Counted from the stretch's first letter, positions 16,449 to 24,646 are shown. The stretch: DNA of 26,984 bases from CAJQHT01 sp038123275 (GCA_038123275.1 JAYORG010000018.1:1-26984); one strand, 5' to 3'. Program-made: numbers and translations. The notes: generated by a model not told the origin, from the letters alone.

Positions 16449-18278
16449 TTAATCAATTTTAAGGGCAGCTATGAAGGCTCCTTGTGGAATTTGAACATTG
16501 CCAATTTCACGCATTTTCTTTTTCCCTTTCTTTTGTTTGTCTAATAATTTTCTTTTTCTAGAAATATCTCCACCATAACATTTTGCTGTAACATCTTTTC
16601 TCATGGCGCTAACGGTTTCACGGGCGATAATTTTTCCTCCAATTGCGGCTTGAATGGCAATGTTAAACATTTGTTTTGGGATTAATTCTTTTAATTTTTT
16701 ACATAAAGCTCGACCACGTCCTTCGGATTGACTTTTGTGTGTAATGATAGATAGAGCATCTACTGGTTCGCTGTTAACCAAAATATTTAATTTACACAAG
16801 TCACTTTTTTCATAAGAGTCAAATTGCCAGTCAAAGCTAGCATATCCTTTAGAACATGACTTTAAGCGATCATAAAAATCATATACTACTTCATTTAAAG
16901 GCAGTAAATAAACAACCATGGCTCTACTTCCAACATATGTTAGTTCTTTTTGCATTCCTCTTTTTGAGGTGCATAATTCTAAGATTGATCCTAGATATTC
17001 ATCTGGTGACATTATTGTTGCTTTAATCCATGGTTCTTCCATAAAATCAATTTTGGTTGGGTCTGGCATTTCAGTGGGGCTGTGTATATAAAGTGTTTCT
17101 TTTTCTCTTTCTTCTTCACTTAAGCCTTTAGATTTAATGGTATGAATTTTATAAATTACAGAGGGAGCTGTTGTTATTAGATCTAGATCAAATTCTCTTT
17201 CTAATCTTTCTTGTATAATTTCAAGATGGAGTAATCCTAAAAAACCACAACGAAAACCATAGCCTAAAGCTGAAGATGTTTCTGCTTCAAATTCAAAGCT
17301 AGCATCGTTTAGGTGTAGTTTTGCTAGGGCATCACGAAATTTTTCAAAATCAGAAGCATCAACAGGATATATTCCACAAAATACTACTGGTTGATTTGGC
17401 TTAAAGCCGGCAAGTGGTTCAATATTTTCACAAGTTGTTAATGTAATAGTGTCACCAATTTTACAATCTGCAACTTCTTTAATTTGTGCATTAATAAAGC
17501 CAACATCACCAGCCTTTAATTCATCACAATTTACCTTTTTAGGAGTAAAAAACCCAACACCATCAACTTGATAAGTGCCATTAGTGGATAGCATTTTTAT
17601 TTTTTGGCCTTTTTTAATCTTACCGTCAATAATTCTGGTTAATACGATAACTCCAAGATAAGAATCATACCAGCTATCAATGAGCATGGCTTTTAACTCT
17701 TTATTTTCATCACCTTGAGGTGGGGGTAGTTTTGTGATAACTGATTCTAAAGTTTCTTTGATACCTTCCCCAGTTTTGGCGGAAACAGGAATTGCTTCAC
17801 TGGCATCAATTCCTATTACATCTTCGATCTGTTCTTTTACACGATCAACATCTGAAGCTCCAAGGTCAATTTTATTTAAAATTGAAATAATTTCATGATC
17901 ATTATTAATTGCTTGATAGACATTAGCTAAGGTTTGAGCTTCAACTCCTTGAGTAGAGTCAACTACTAGAGCTGATCCCTCACAAGCAGCTAAGCAGCGA
18001 TTAACCTCATAAGCAAAGTCAACATGTCCAGGTGTGTCCATTAAATTAAGAATGTAATTTTGTCCATCTTGAGCTTTATACTCCAAGCGTACAGTCTGGG
18101 CTTTTATGGTTATACCTCTTTCTTGTTCAATATCCATTGAATCAAGCATTTGTTGTTTTAAATCTCTTTGTTCTACTGCTCCACATTCTTGAATTAGACG
18201 ATCTGCTAGAGTTGATTTGCCATGATCAATATGTGCTATAATAGCAAAATTACGGATATTGTTGATGTTGTGTGGCAT
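16449..18278 (-). CDS. lepA: Elongation factor 4 (LepA), ribosome back-translocase GTPase
   Basis: The product has 609 residues, normal length. The G1 loop AHIDHGKST is at 15-23, followed by ERGITIKAQTV (G2), DTPGHVDF (G3), NKIDL (G4) and SAKTG (G5). The EF-G-like domains and LepA-specific C-terminus include GYGFRCGFLGLLH, YLLPLNEVVYDFYDRLK and VSAMRKDVTAKCYGGDISRK. It binds ribosomes in a GTP-dependent way and affects initiation and elongation under stress. It follows an unknown membrane-protein gene by 30 bp. Confidence 0.98.
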   Translation of the reverse strand: MPHNINNIRNFAIIAHIDHGKSTLADRLIQECGAVEQRDLKQQMLDSMDIEQERGITIKAQTVRLEYKAQDGQNYILNLMDTPGHVDFAYEVNRCLAACEGSALVVDSTQGVEAQTLANVYQAINNDHEIISILNKIDLGASDVDRVKEQIEDVIGIDASEAIPVSAKTGEGIKETLESVITKLPPPQGDENKELKAMLIDSWYDSYLGVIVLTRIIDGKIKKGQKIKMLSTNGTYQVDGVGFFTPKKVNCDELKAGDVGFINAQIKEVADCKIGDTITLTTCENIEPLAGFKPNQPVVFCGIYPVDASDFEKFRDALAKLHLNDASFEFEAETSSALGYGFRCGFLGLLHLEIIQERLEREFDLDLITTAPSVIYKIHTIKSKGLSEEEREKETLYIHSPTEMPDPTKIDFMEEPWIKATIMSPDEYLGSILELCTSKRGMQKELTYVGSRAMVVYLLPLNEVVYDFYDRLKSCSKGYASFDWQFDSYEKSDLCKLNILVNSEPVDALSIITHKSQSEGRGRALCKKLKELIPKQMFNIAIQAAIGGKIIARETVSAMRKDVTAKCYGGDISRKRKLLDKQKKGKKKMREIGNVQIPQGAFIAALKID

Positions 18279-18308
18279 TATTTGAAATATTAGATAAAAT
18301 AGATGGTA

Positions 18309-18998
18309 TTAAAAACTAGTAACTTTTTTGAATTTAGCTTCTTTAATTTGATCCCAAGAAATAAAATTAATTTCATTGCTTTTTCCAAGCATAACTAAAA
18401 TACCTTTATCAAAACTTCTTAAGATTTTGGCCGTAATTACTTTGTCTCCTGCTAGTAATATTTTTGATTTGCTTTCAAAAGGAGCTTTTTTAATATCAAA
18501 TTTAGCATTAATCCATCCAACAAAAAATGATATCATTACAAGGCTGGCAAAAAATGCTCCTGTTAGAAAGTCATGTGATTGATCTCGTGAAAAGAAATAT
18601 AAAATACCAAAAAATGCCACTAAAGAAAAGGCAAAAAATGCTAATTCTGAGACTAGGTAGTAGGTGCTGTCATAATTTGCGTCTAATATTAAAAAATAAA
18701 ATAAGTTACTGATAAAAACTAAAATTGACAAAAATAGTAAAGAGGTAACACTTGGAAAATTTGAGCTAAAAACAGGATCAAGGAAGATATTTCTAAAAAT
18801 AGCTAAAAAAACACCAGTATATAAGAAGGCTACCGCGCCAGTTTTAATAAGATCAACAAAGCCAATTGGCACATAAAGGAAAAAATCTATGCTATCTCCA
18901 AAAGTATAAAAGTATGATATATTATAAGCTACCGACATTAAGAAGAAGCAAATAACAAGAAGTGGCATGAAATTTTTTGCTATAGCATTTTGTAACAT
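18309..18998 (-). CDS. Unknown membrane protein with C-terminal soluble domain
   Basis: The product has 229 residues and I do not recognise the family. Hydrophobic segments lie near residues 12-30, 43-69, 84-104, 114-137 and 146-163. A soluble tail of about 65 residues follows, rich in short beta-type strands (KILLAGDKVITAKILRSF, GILVMLGKSNEINFISW) that might form a small barrel-like domain. Topology is inferred from hydrophobicity only. It precedes lepA by 30 bp on the same strand and is divergent from hisS, with the 28-bp palindrome in the shared upstream region. Confidence 0.75.
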   Translation of the reverse strand: MLQNAIAKNFMPLLVICFFLMSVAYNISYFYTFGDSIDFFLYVPIGFVDLIKTGAVAFLYTGVFLAIFRNIFLDPVFSSNFPSVTSLLFLSILVFISNLFYFLILDANYDSTYYLVSELAFFAFSLVAFFGILYFFSRDQSHDFLTGAFFASLVMISFFVGWINAKFDIKKAPFESKSKILLAGDKVITAKILRSFDKGILVMLGKSNEINFISWDQIKEAKFKKVTSF

Positions 18999-19047
18999 AA
19001 CTAATCTAATAAAAAGTTGAGTTTATAGTCTTGATTCTAAGGCAATC

Positions 19048-19075
19048 TTATTTATTCTCTTAAGAGAATAAATAA
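19048..19075. promoter_or_regulatory. 28-bp perfect palindrome in a divergent promoter region
   Basis: TTATTTATTCTCTT (19048-19061) is followed directly by its exact reverse complement (19062-19075), with no spacer. It lies between the starts of the minus-strand membrane protein and hisS, 50 bp before the hisS ATG. Because both flanking genes are transcribed away from it, it is not placed as a terminator. A dimeric-regulator operator is the simplest reading. Confidence 0.5.
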
Positions 19076-19125
19076 ATAGCATAAAGCTTTTTTTAAGACA
19101 ATATTTAATTGATAAAAAAATCAAA

Positions 19126-20478
19126 ATGTCAAAGACAGGAAATACTAAGTCAGATAATATAAAATTGCGTAACGTTAGGGGTACTAAAGATTTATTTGGA
19201 AAGGAGATAGAAAGTTTTAATAATGTTGTAAGAGTTTCTCAAAATATAAGTCAAAATTATGGTTTTAAAGAATTATTAACCCCAATTTTTGAATTTAGTG
19301 AAATTTTTGAAAGAAATTTAGGTGATGATAGTGATATTATTTCTAAAGAAGTTTATAAATTTTCTGACCGTAGTGATAATTCTTTAACTTTAAGGCCAGA
19401 ATTTACAGCATCTATTGTAAGATCTTTTATTAATAATGGTGAGTTGAGTCAGATATTGCCGCAGAAGTTTTTTTCATATGGTCCAATTTTTCGTTATGAT
19501 CGTCCTCAAAAGGGTAGACAAAGACAATTTCATCAGATTAATTTTGAGATGATAGGTATTGATGATATTGGTGGAGATGTTGAGGCAATCTCATTGGCAA
19601 ATCAGATTTTAAGTAAACTTAACATTATTAATAAGACAACATTGCAGATTAATTCTTTAGGGTCGCAAGCTATAAAGGATAAGTATGAAGTTGCTTTGAA
19701 GGAGTATTTTTCTAAATTTAAAGATGATTTGTCTGATGACAGTAAAAGGAGGTTGAAAGAAAAGCCATTAAGAATTTTAGATTCTAAAGATAAAAGAGAT
19801 AATGAAATTTCTTTAAATGCACCATATATTAGTGATTTTTATGATGATAAGGCCAAGGAGGATTTTGATAAAATTTTACAAAGATTGGATGATTGTAAAA
19901 TTAATTACGAAGTAAATCAAAAATTAGTTCGTGGTCTTGATTATTATACATCTACTGTGTTTGAATTTGTTACAAATGATATTGGTGCTCAAAATACGGT
20001 TTTAGCCGGTGGTAGGTATGATAATTTAATTGCTAAAATGGGTGGAAAAGAAGTATCAGCAATAGGTTTTGCTGCTGGTATTGAGAGGTTAATGCTTTTA
20101 AGTGATTTTAAAGCAAAAGAAGACAGACCTATTGTTGTTATTTATATTTCTAAAGATGAGTTTAACTATGCTTTAAAGATAGTTAGCCTTCTGAGGAAGG
20201 TAGATGTTCATGCTCAAATTTCTTATGGAGCTAATATGAAAAAACAATGGAAAAAGGCTGATCAAAATAATGCTAAAAAGGCAATTATTATTGGTGAAAG
20301 TGAAGTTAAAAGTCATATTTTAAAAGTTAAAGATCTTGATAGCGGAGTAGAAAAAGAAATAAAAGGAGATGAGTTAGTAAAAATATTAGTTGAAGAGAAG
20401 TTTAAAGAAAAATATAGGGAATTTCTTGAAGAATCTGGAGTAAATTGTGATAATGATAAAAATAACTCACAAATGTAA
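19126..20478 (+). CDS. hisS: Histidyl-tRNA synthetase
   Basis: The product has 450 residues, slightly longer than the E. coli enzyme because of a charged C-terminal extension. Class II motifs are present: VRGTKDLFGKE at the N-terminus, LRPEFTASIVR, motif 2 FRYDRPQKGRQRQFHQ, the His-specific VRGLDYYTSTVFEF, and motif 3 in VSAIGFAAGIERL, then an anticodon-binding domain. Motif 2 is of the ordinary bacterial type rather than the divergent form of some alphaproteobacteria. The TAA at 20476-20478 is immediately followed by the ATG of ccmC. Confidence 0.97.
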   Translation: MSKTGNTKSDNIKLRNVRGTKDLFGKEIESFNNVVRVSQNISQNYGFKELLTPIFEFSEIFERNLGDDSDIISKEVYKFSDRSDNSLTLRPEFTASIVRSFINNGELSQILPQKFFSYGPIFRYDRPQKGRQRQFHQINFEMIGIDDIGGDVEAISLANQILSKLNIINKTTLQINSLGSQAIKDKYEVALKEYFSKFKDDLSDDSKRRLKEKPLRILDSKDKRDNEISLNAPYISDFYDDKAKEDFDKILQRLDDCKINYEVNQKLVRGLDYYTSTVFEFVTNDIGAQNTVLAGGRYDNLIAKMGGKEVSAIGFAAGIERLMLLSDFKAKEDRPIVVIYISKDEFNYALKIVSLLRKVDVHAQISYGANMKKQWKKADQNNAKKAIIIGESEVKSHILKVKDLDSGVEKEIKGDELVKILVEEKFKEKYREFLEESGVNCDNDKNNSQM

Positions 20479-21189
20479 ATGTTATTAGTAAAATTAGTTA
20501 AATTAAATAATTTTAAGGCTATTTATAAGATATTTTTGCCAATATCTGGATTAATTGGTCTATTTTTCTTAGTTTCTGGTTTAAAATCTGCTTTAATTTC
20601 CTCTCCAATTGATTATCAACAGGGAAATGCGGTAAGAATAATGTATGTACATGTTCCTGCTGCTTGGATGTCTCTTATTGTTTATTCGATTATGGCAATT
20701 AGTAATATTTCTGGATTTATTTGGAAAAATCCATTTTCATATCTTCTGGCTAAATCTATTGCTCCAATTGGTGCTATTTTTACGGTTATAACATTGGCAA
20801 CAGGTGCTATTTGGGGAAAGCCTATTTGGGGAGCTTGGTGGGTGTGGGATGCTCGTTTAACCTCGGTTTTAATATTATTATTTCTTTATTTGGGATATAT
20901 AATTTTGGTTAATTCTTTTGAAGATAGAGAGAAGGGAGAAAAAATAGCTGCTTTAATTTCTATTATTGGTTTTATAAATATACCAATAATTAAATTTTCT
21001 GTTGAATTTTGGAATAGTTTACATCAAAAAGCGAGCATTTTAAGGGGAGGTGGTATTGCTATTGATCCAGCTATGTTAAAGCCATTATTATTAATGTTTG
21101 GTTTTTATATTGCTTATTTTATATTTTTTTCTTTAATTAGAATAAAGAATGAAATTAATATTAATAAAATAGAAAGGTTAGAGGTATAA
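20479..21189 (+). CDS. ccmC: Heme exporter CcmC (cytochrome c maturation)
   Basis: The product has 236 residues and about six membrane segments. The tryptophan-rich heme-binding motif WGAWWVWDARLTS is present, as are VHVPAAWMS with its histidine and FWNSLHQKASI with the second histidine, as in CcmC. CcmC presents heme to CcmE in the periplasm during System I cytochrome c assembly. Other ccm genes are absent from the window. It starts one base after the hisS stop and ends directly before fdxA, so the three form a transcription unit. Confidence 0.95.
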   Translation: MLLVKLVKLNNFKAIYKIFLPISGLIGLFFLVSGLKSALISSPIDYQQGNAVRIMYVHVPAAWMSLIVYSIMAISNISGFIWKNPFSYLLAKSIAPIGAIFTVITLATGAIWGKPIWGAWWVWDARLTSVLILLFLYLGYIILVNSFEDREKGEKIAALISIIGFINIPIIKFSVEFWNSLHQKASILRGGGIAIDPAMLKPLLLMFGFYIAYFIFFSLIRIKNEININKIERLEV

Positions 21190-21519
21190 ATGACATATAT
21201 AGTTGATGATAATTGCATTAAGTGTAAATATACAGATTGTGTTGAGGTTTGTCCGGTAGATTGTTTTTATGAGGGTGAAAATATGCTTGTAATTGATCCT
21301 GATGAATGTATTGATTGCGGAGTTTGTGTTCCTGAATGCCCGGTTGAAGCAATTCATCCTGAGAGTGAAGATTTAGTAAAGTGGGTTGAAATAAATCGCA
21401 AATATGCTAAGAAGTGGCCAGTTATTACAGTTAAAAAAGATGCTCTACCAGATGCGGAGGAGTTTGAAGGGGTTAAGGATAAATTTAAGAAGTTTTTTAG
21501 TGAGAATCCTGGTTCTTAA
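21190..21519 (+). CDS. fdxA: 7Fe ferredoxin (3Fe-4S / 4Fe-4S)
   Basis: The product has 109 residues. Cysteines at 9, 17, 21 and 25, then 40, 43, 46 and 50, match the Azotobacter FdI-type arrangement, with CVEVCPVDCF giving the mixed 3Fe/4Fe ligands and CIDCGVCVPECP the second cluster. Cys12 corresponds to the extra non-ligand cysteine of that family. The C-terminal extension of about 50 residues is typical. It is a low-potential electron carrier with unknown partner. It follows ccmC without a gap, and its stop codon overlaps the stop of the opposite-strand aminotransferase. Confidence 0.95.
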   Translation: MTYIVDDNCIKCKYTDCVEVCPVDCFYEGENMLVIDPDECIDCGVCVPECPVEAIHPESEDLVKWVEINRKYAKKWPVITVKKDALPDAEEFEGVKDKFKKFFSENPGS

Positions 21520-22361
21520 GTGCAATAACTATCATAGAGTTCAATTAGTTTTTTGCTGATTACTCCTGTTTTTCCATTGCCAATTATTTTATCATCAATT
21601 TGGTTGATTGGCCTTATTTTAAGTGTAGAGCTAGTAACAAAAACTTCCTTGGCATTTAATAGTTCTTTTTTATTGAATCTGGACTCAATAACTTCAAAGT
21701 TATTTTGTTTGGCTAGAGATATTATTCTAGTTCTGGTGATACCTTTTAAAATTTGATTGCTGGCTTCTCTGGTAATAATTTGATTCTTATTATTAACAAT
21801 AAACACGTTAGAAAAGCTTCCTTCAGTTATAAAACCGTCTTTGATTAATATCGCTTCAGCAGCATTTTGATTTGTTGCTTTATTTTTAATCATGGTGCCA
21901 GCAAGTAGGCAAATAGATTTAATATCACATCTACCCCATCTTATATCATCATGAGTAATTGCTTTAGAGCCATTTATTAATGATTCTTGGTTAACTTCTT
22001 TTAAGGGGCTAACAACAGCGTTGATAGTTGTTGTATAATTTTTAGGAAAATTTTGATTTCTAGGATTTTTACCACGAGTTACTTGTATATAAATTGAGCC
22101 AGAATTTAAGTTATTTTTTTGAAATAACTCTAAAGAGATATCTTTAAAGTCTTGTATGGTTTTATCTATTTTTAGGCTAATTTCTTTAGCTGATCTAAAA
22201 AGCCTTTCAATGTGATCGTTAAAATCAATTAATTTATTATTTACAAATAAGATAACTTCATAAATACCATCTCCTAGTTGAAATCCGCGATCTTCGATAT
22301 GAACAAATGCTTGTTCATATGGTAAAAACTTATCATTTAAAAAAATGGTTTTTGAGTTCAT
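21516..22361 (-). CDS. dat: Class IV aminotransferase, D-amino-acid (D-alanine) transaminase type
   Basis: The product has 281 residues. PLP-binding Lys148 lies in CDIKSICLLAG and Glu180 in ITEGSFSNVF, with the same 32-residue spacing as Lys145/Glu177 of Bacillus D-alanine transaminase. The N-terminal RGFQLGDGIYEVI also fits. The DIKS sequence favours D-amino-acid over branched-chain transaminase. It would interconvert D-Ala and D-Glu with their keto acids, a source of D-Glu for peptidoglycan, which fits the murC seen here. The start overlaps the eno stop by 4 bp, so it is probably translationally coupled to eno. A broader class IV substrate range is possible. Confidence 0.87.
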   Translation of the reverse strand: MNSKTIFLNDKFLPYEQAFVHIEDRGFQLGDGIYEVILFVNNKLIDFNDHIERLFRSAKEISLKIDKTIQDFKDISLELFQKNNLNSGSIYIQVTRGKNPRNQNFPKNYTTTINAVVSPLKEVNQESLINGSKAITHDDIRWGRCDIKSICLLAGTMIKNKATNQNAAEAILIKDGFITEGSFSNVFIVNNKNQIITREASNQILKGITRTRIISLAKQNNFEVIESRFNKKELLNAKEVFVTSSTLKIRPINQIDDKIIGNGKTGVISKKLIELYDSYCT

Positions 22362-23650
22362 TTACTAAAATTTTTTCCTTTTAGAATTTCTGTTCCAGCA
22401 TATTGTGATTGATTTTGCAAAGACTCATCAATTCGAATTAATTCGTTATATTTGGCTATTCTATCAGAACGACATAAAGATCCGGTTTTAATTTGGCCAG
22501 CATTGGTAGCAACAGCTATATGAGAAATAGTTGTATCTTCTGTTTCTCCAGATCTATGAGAAATTATGGCATTGTAATTATTATTTTTTGCTAATTCAAT
22601 AGCATCTAGAGTTTCAGTTAAGCTGCCTATTTGATTTACTTTTATTAAAACGGCATTAGCCATTTTTTGATCTATGCCTTTTTGAATGATTCTTTTATTT
22701 GTAACAAATAAATCATCGCCAACTAATTGAACTTTATCGCCAAATTCTAAGGTCATGTTTTTCCAGCCTTCAAAATCTCTTTCGGCAAACCCATCTTCAA
22801 TAGAAAAAATAGGATAATTATTAATTAATTCACCATAATATTTAATCATGGATTCTTGGTTCAGAATTTTATTTTCACCACTTAGGTTGTATTTATTATT
22901 TTTATAAAATTCAGTTGCAGCGCAATCAAGAGCAAGAACAATATCTTTTCCTAATTCATAGCCAGCATTTTGTGTAGCTTTGCTTATGTAGTCTAATGCT
23001 TCTTTTGATGACTTTAAATTAGGGGCAAATCCACCTTCATCTCCAACGTTGGTGTTGTGTCCTTTTTTCTTAAGTAGGTCTTTTAGGTGGTGAAAAATTT
23101 CAGACCCAATTCTAATTGCATCAGTAACATTATTGGCAGAAATTGGCATAATCATAAATTCTTGAATATCAATTTTATTATCAGCATGCTCTCCGCCATT
23201 AATAATATTCATCATTGGAACAGGGGTTTTATAGGCATTTGAGCCACCAATATGTCGATATAATGGAATTTGTAGAGAATTTGCACAAGCAATAGCATTT
23301 GCTAAAGATACTCCTAAAATAGCATTTGCTCCAAGACTGCTTTTATGTTCAGTACCATCGATTTCAATCATTAAATTATCAACTCCTCTTTGATCAAACG
23401 GATCAAGACCAACTAGGTTAGCTGCAATAATTTCATTAACATTTTCAACTGCTTTTAAAACACCTTTTCCTAAGTAGCGTTTTTTATCGCCATCTCTAAG
23501 TTCATGAGCTTCTAAGCTTCCAGTTGAGGCTCCAGATGGAACTGGGGCACTACCATATGAACCGTCAGATAAAACAACTTCTGCTTCTAATGTTGGATTT
23601 CCGCGTGAATCAAGAATTTCTCTGGCTTTAATAGCAATAATTTCAGTCAT
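22358..23650 (-). CDS. eno: Enolase
   Basis: The product has 430 residues, normal length. It shows AREILDSRGNPTLEAEV, PSGASTGSLEAHELRDGD, NIINGGEHADN, GDEGGFAPNL, metal ligands in ALDCAATEFY, SIEDGFAERD and VGDDLFVTN, KVNQIGSLTET and the SHRSGETEDTTIS signature. It interconverts 2-phosphoglycerate and phosphoenolpyruvate. Rickettsia species lack it, whereas several other Rickettsiales keep it, mainly for gluconeogenesis, so it argues for a less reduced lineage. It is divergent from the small gene before dut. Confidence 0.98.
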   Translation of the reverse strand: MTEIIAIKAREILDSRGNPTLEAEVVLSDGSYGSAPVPSGASTGSLEAHELRDGDKKRYLGKGVLKAVENVNEIIAANLVGLDPFDQRGVDNLMIEIDGTEHKSSLGANAILGVSLANAIACANSLQIPLYRHIGGSNAYKTPVPMMNIINGGEHADNKIDIQEFMIMPISANNVTDAIRIGSEIFHHLKDLLKKKGHNTNVGDEGGFAPNLKSSKEALDYISKATQNAGYELGKDIVLALDCAATEFYKNNKYNLSGENKILNQESMIKYYGELINNYPIFSIEDGFAERDFEGWKNMTLEFGDKVQLVGDDLFVTNKRIIQKGIDQKMANAVLIKVNQIGSLTETLDAIELAKNNNYNAIISHRSGETEDTTISHIAVATNAGQIKTGSLCRSDRIAKYNELIRIDESLQNQSQYAGTEILKGKNFSK

Positions 23651-23767
23651 GATATTTTAGTTGATTTTGTTTTTATTAAAAGGATATTATTACTAGAAGT
23701 AATTTATTTATCAATTAAAGATTGATTACCTTAGCTCAAAATTCTTTTAATTTTTTTTAGGATATTT

Positions 23768-23923
23768 ATGAATGGTTGTTTAATTAAGATGCTTATATTA
23801 GTGCTTATTGTAGGTGTAACACTTTCTATTGCTGTAAATAGATCTGACTCTGTTAAAGGCGAATTTGATAAAGCTAAAACTTTTACTGAAATTTTTATTA
23901 AAATGATAAAATATAGACAATAA
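23768..23923 (+). CDS. Small single-span membrane protein, 51 residues, coupled to dut
   Basis: ATG at 23768 reads 51 codons to TAA at 23921-23923. The last base of that stop is the A of the dut ATG (TAATG), a typical translational coupling arrangement. An AGGA at 23759-23762 sits about 5 bases before the start, a good ribosome binding site for this AT-rich genome. The product has one hydrophobic helix (MLILVLIVGVTLSIAV, about residues 8-23) and a short charged tail (DSVKGEFDKAKTFTEIFIK). I do not recognise the family and no function is claimed. Confidence 0.65.
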   Translation: MNGCLIKMLILVLIVGVTLSIAVNRSDSVKGEFDKAKTFTEIFIKMIKYRQ

Positions 23924-24366
23924 TGACTAAAATTAGAATCAAAAGATTAGAAAATAATCCGGATCTACCTTTGCCTAAATATGAAACTTCTGGAAGTGCA
24001 GGTATGGATTTAACTGCTGCTAATGATGATCCAATTATAATTGGACCTGGTGAAATTAAGTTGGTAAAAACGGGTATTGCTATTGCTTTGGAGCAGGGGT
24101 TTGAGGCTCAAATTAGACCAAGATCTGGTTTGGCATTAAAAAATGGTATTAGCGTTTTAAACACACCAGGCACTATTGACTCAGATTATAGAGGTGAAGT
24201 AGGAATAATTTTAGTTAATCATTCTAAGCAAGATTTTAAAGTGACAAGAGGCATGAGGATAGCTCAAATGATTATTGCCCCTTATGTTCAAGCTCAAATT
24301 GTTCAGCTAGAAATATTAGATGATACCAAGAGAGGAGAGGGTGGATTTGGATCTACTGGTGTATAG
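23923..24366 (+). CDS. dut: Deoxyuridine 5'-triphosphate nucleotidohydrolase (dUTPase)
   Basis: The product has 147 residues, a normal trimeric dUTPase. All five motifs are present in order: AGMDLTA, PRSGLALK, GTIDSDYRGEVG, RIAQMIIAP and the C-terminal P-loop-like RGEGGFGSTG. It hydrolyses dUTP to dUMP and pyrophosphate, keeping uracil out of DNA and feeding thymidylate synthesis. It overlaps the upstream 51-residue gene by one base. Confidence 0.97.
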   Translation: MTKIRIKRLENNPDLPLPKYETSGSAGMDLTAANDDPIIIGPGEIKLVKTGIAIALEQGFEAQIRPRSGLALKNGISVLNTPGTIDSDYRGEVGIILVNHSKQDFKVTRGMRIAQMIIAPYVQAQIVQLEILDDTKRGEGGFGSTGV

Positions 24367-24384
24367 TTAACTTAATTTATATTT

Positions 24385-24646
24385 CTGACCTAAATTTGTC
24401 ACGGGGGGATAATTAGGGGTATCCCTCGTCACGGATCGGGGTCAGTATTTACTCTGACCTCCTCGCTTATGTGGCGAAGCCGGGATGCAATAAAAACGGT
24501 GTTAATATGATAAAAGTCTGCAATTGTGGAGAGATTGTGTAGTATCAAACATCTCAAATGTTGATACCTGGCTTCGCCTCTATAATAAGGGGTCAAAGCA
24601 AAAAAGTTATGAACCTTTGGTTCATGACTTTTTAGTCATTGACCCC
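24385..24646. repeat. G+C-richer island of nested inverted repeats
   Basis: About 260 bp between dut and the next gene fragment is visibly richer in G+C than its surroundings and full of complementary arms. GGTCAG (24440-24445) pairs with CTGACC at 24454-24459, or alternatively with CTGACC at 24385-24390. GGGATA (24406-24411) pairs with TATCCC (24420-24425). GGCGAAGCCGGG (24473-24484) pairs with CCTGGCTTCGCC (24567-24578) with one G-T pair. Inside that arm TATCAAACAT (24543-24552) pairs with ATGTTGATA (24558-24566) with one bulge. A strong hairpin closes the island. GTCACGG occurs twice, 30 bp apart. No open frame explains it. A MITE-like element or structured RNA is inferred; the remaining bases of 24367-24688 show nothing else. 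Confidence 0.6.
24589..24646. repeat. Long hairpin at the end of the island
   Basis: Outer arms GGGGTCAA (24589-24596) and TTGACCCC (24639-24646) pair perfectly. Inside them 24601-24615 and 24619-24633 form a 15-bp stem with one T-G pair and a TTT loop. No T-run follows on the plus strand, so it is not a standard terminator for dut, though it may impede transcription. Confidence 0.75.

Noticed and set aside
19126..20478. Unusual alphaproteobacterial HisRS of the Caulobacter type
   Set aside because: Motif 2 (FRYDRPQKGRQRQFHQ) is the ordinary bacterial type, so there is no sign of the divergent tRNA-His recognition system.
24589..24646. Rho-independent terminator for dut
   Set aside because: The hairpin is strong, but it is followed by AACCCG rather than a T-run and lies more than 220 bp after the dut stop.
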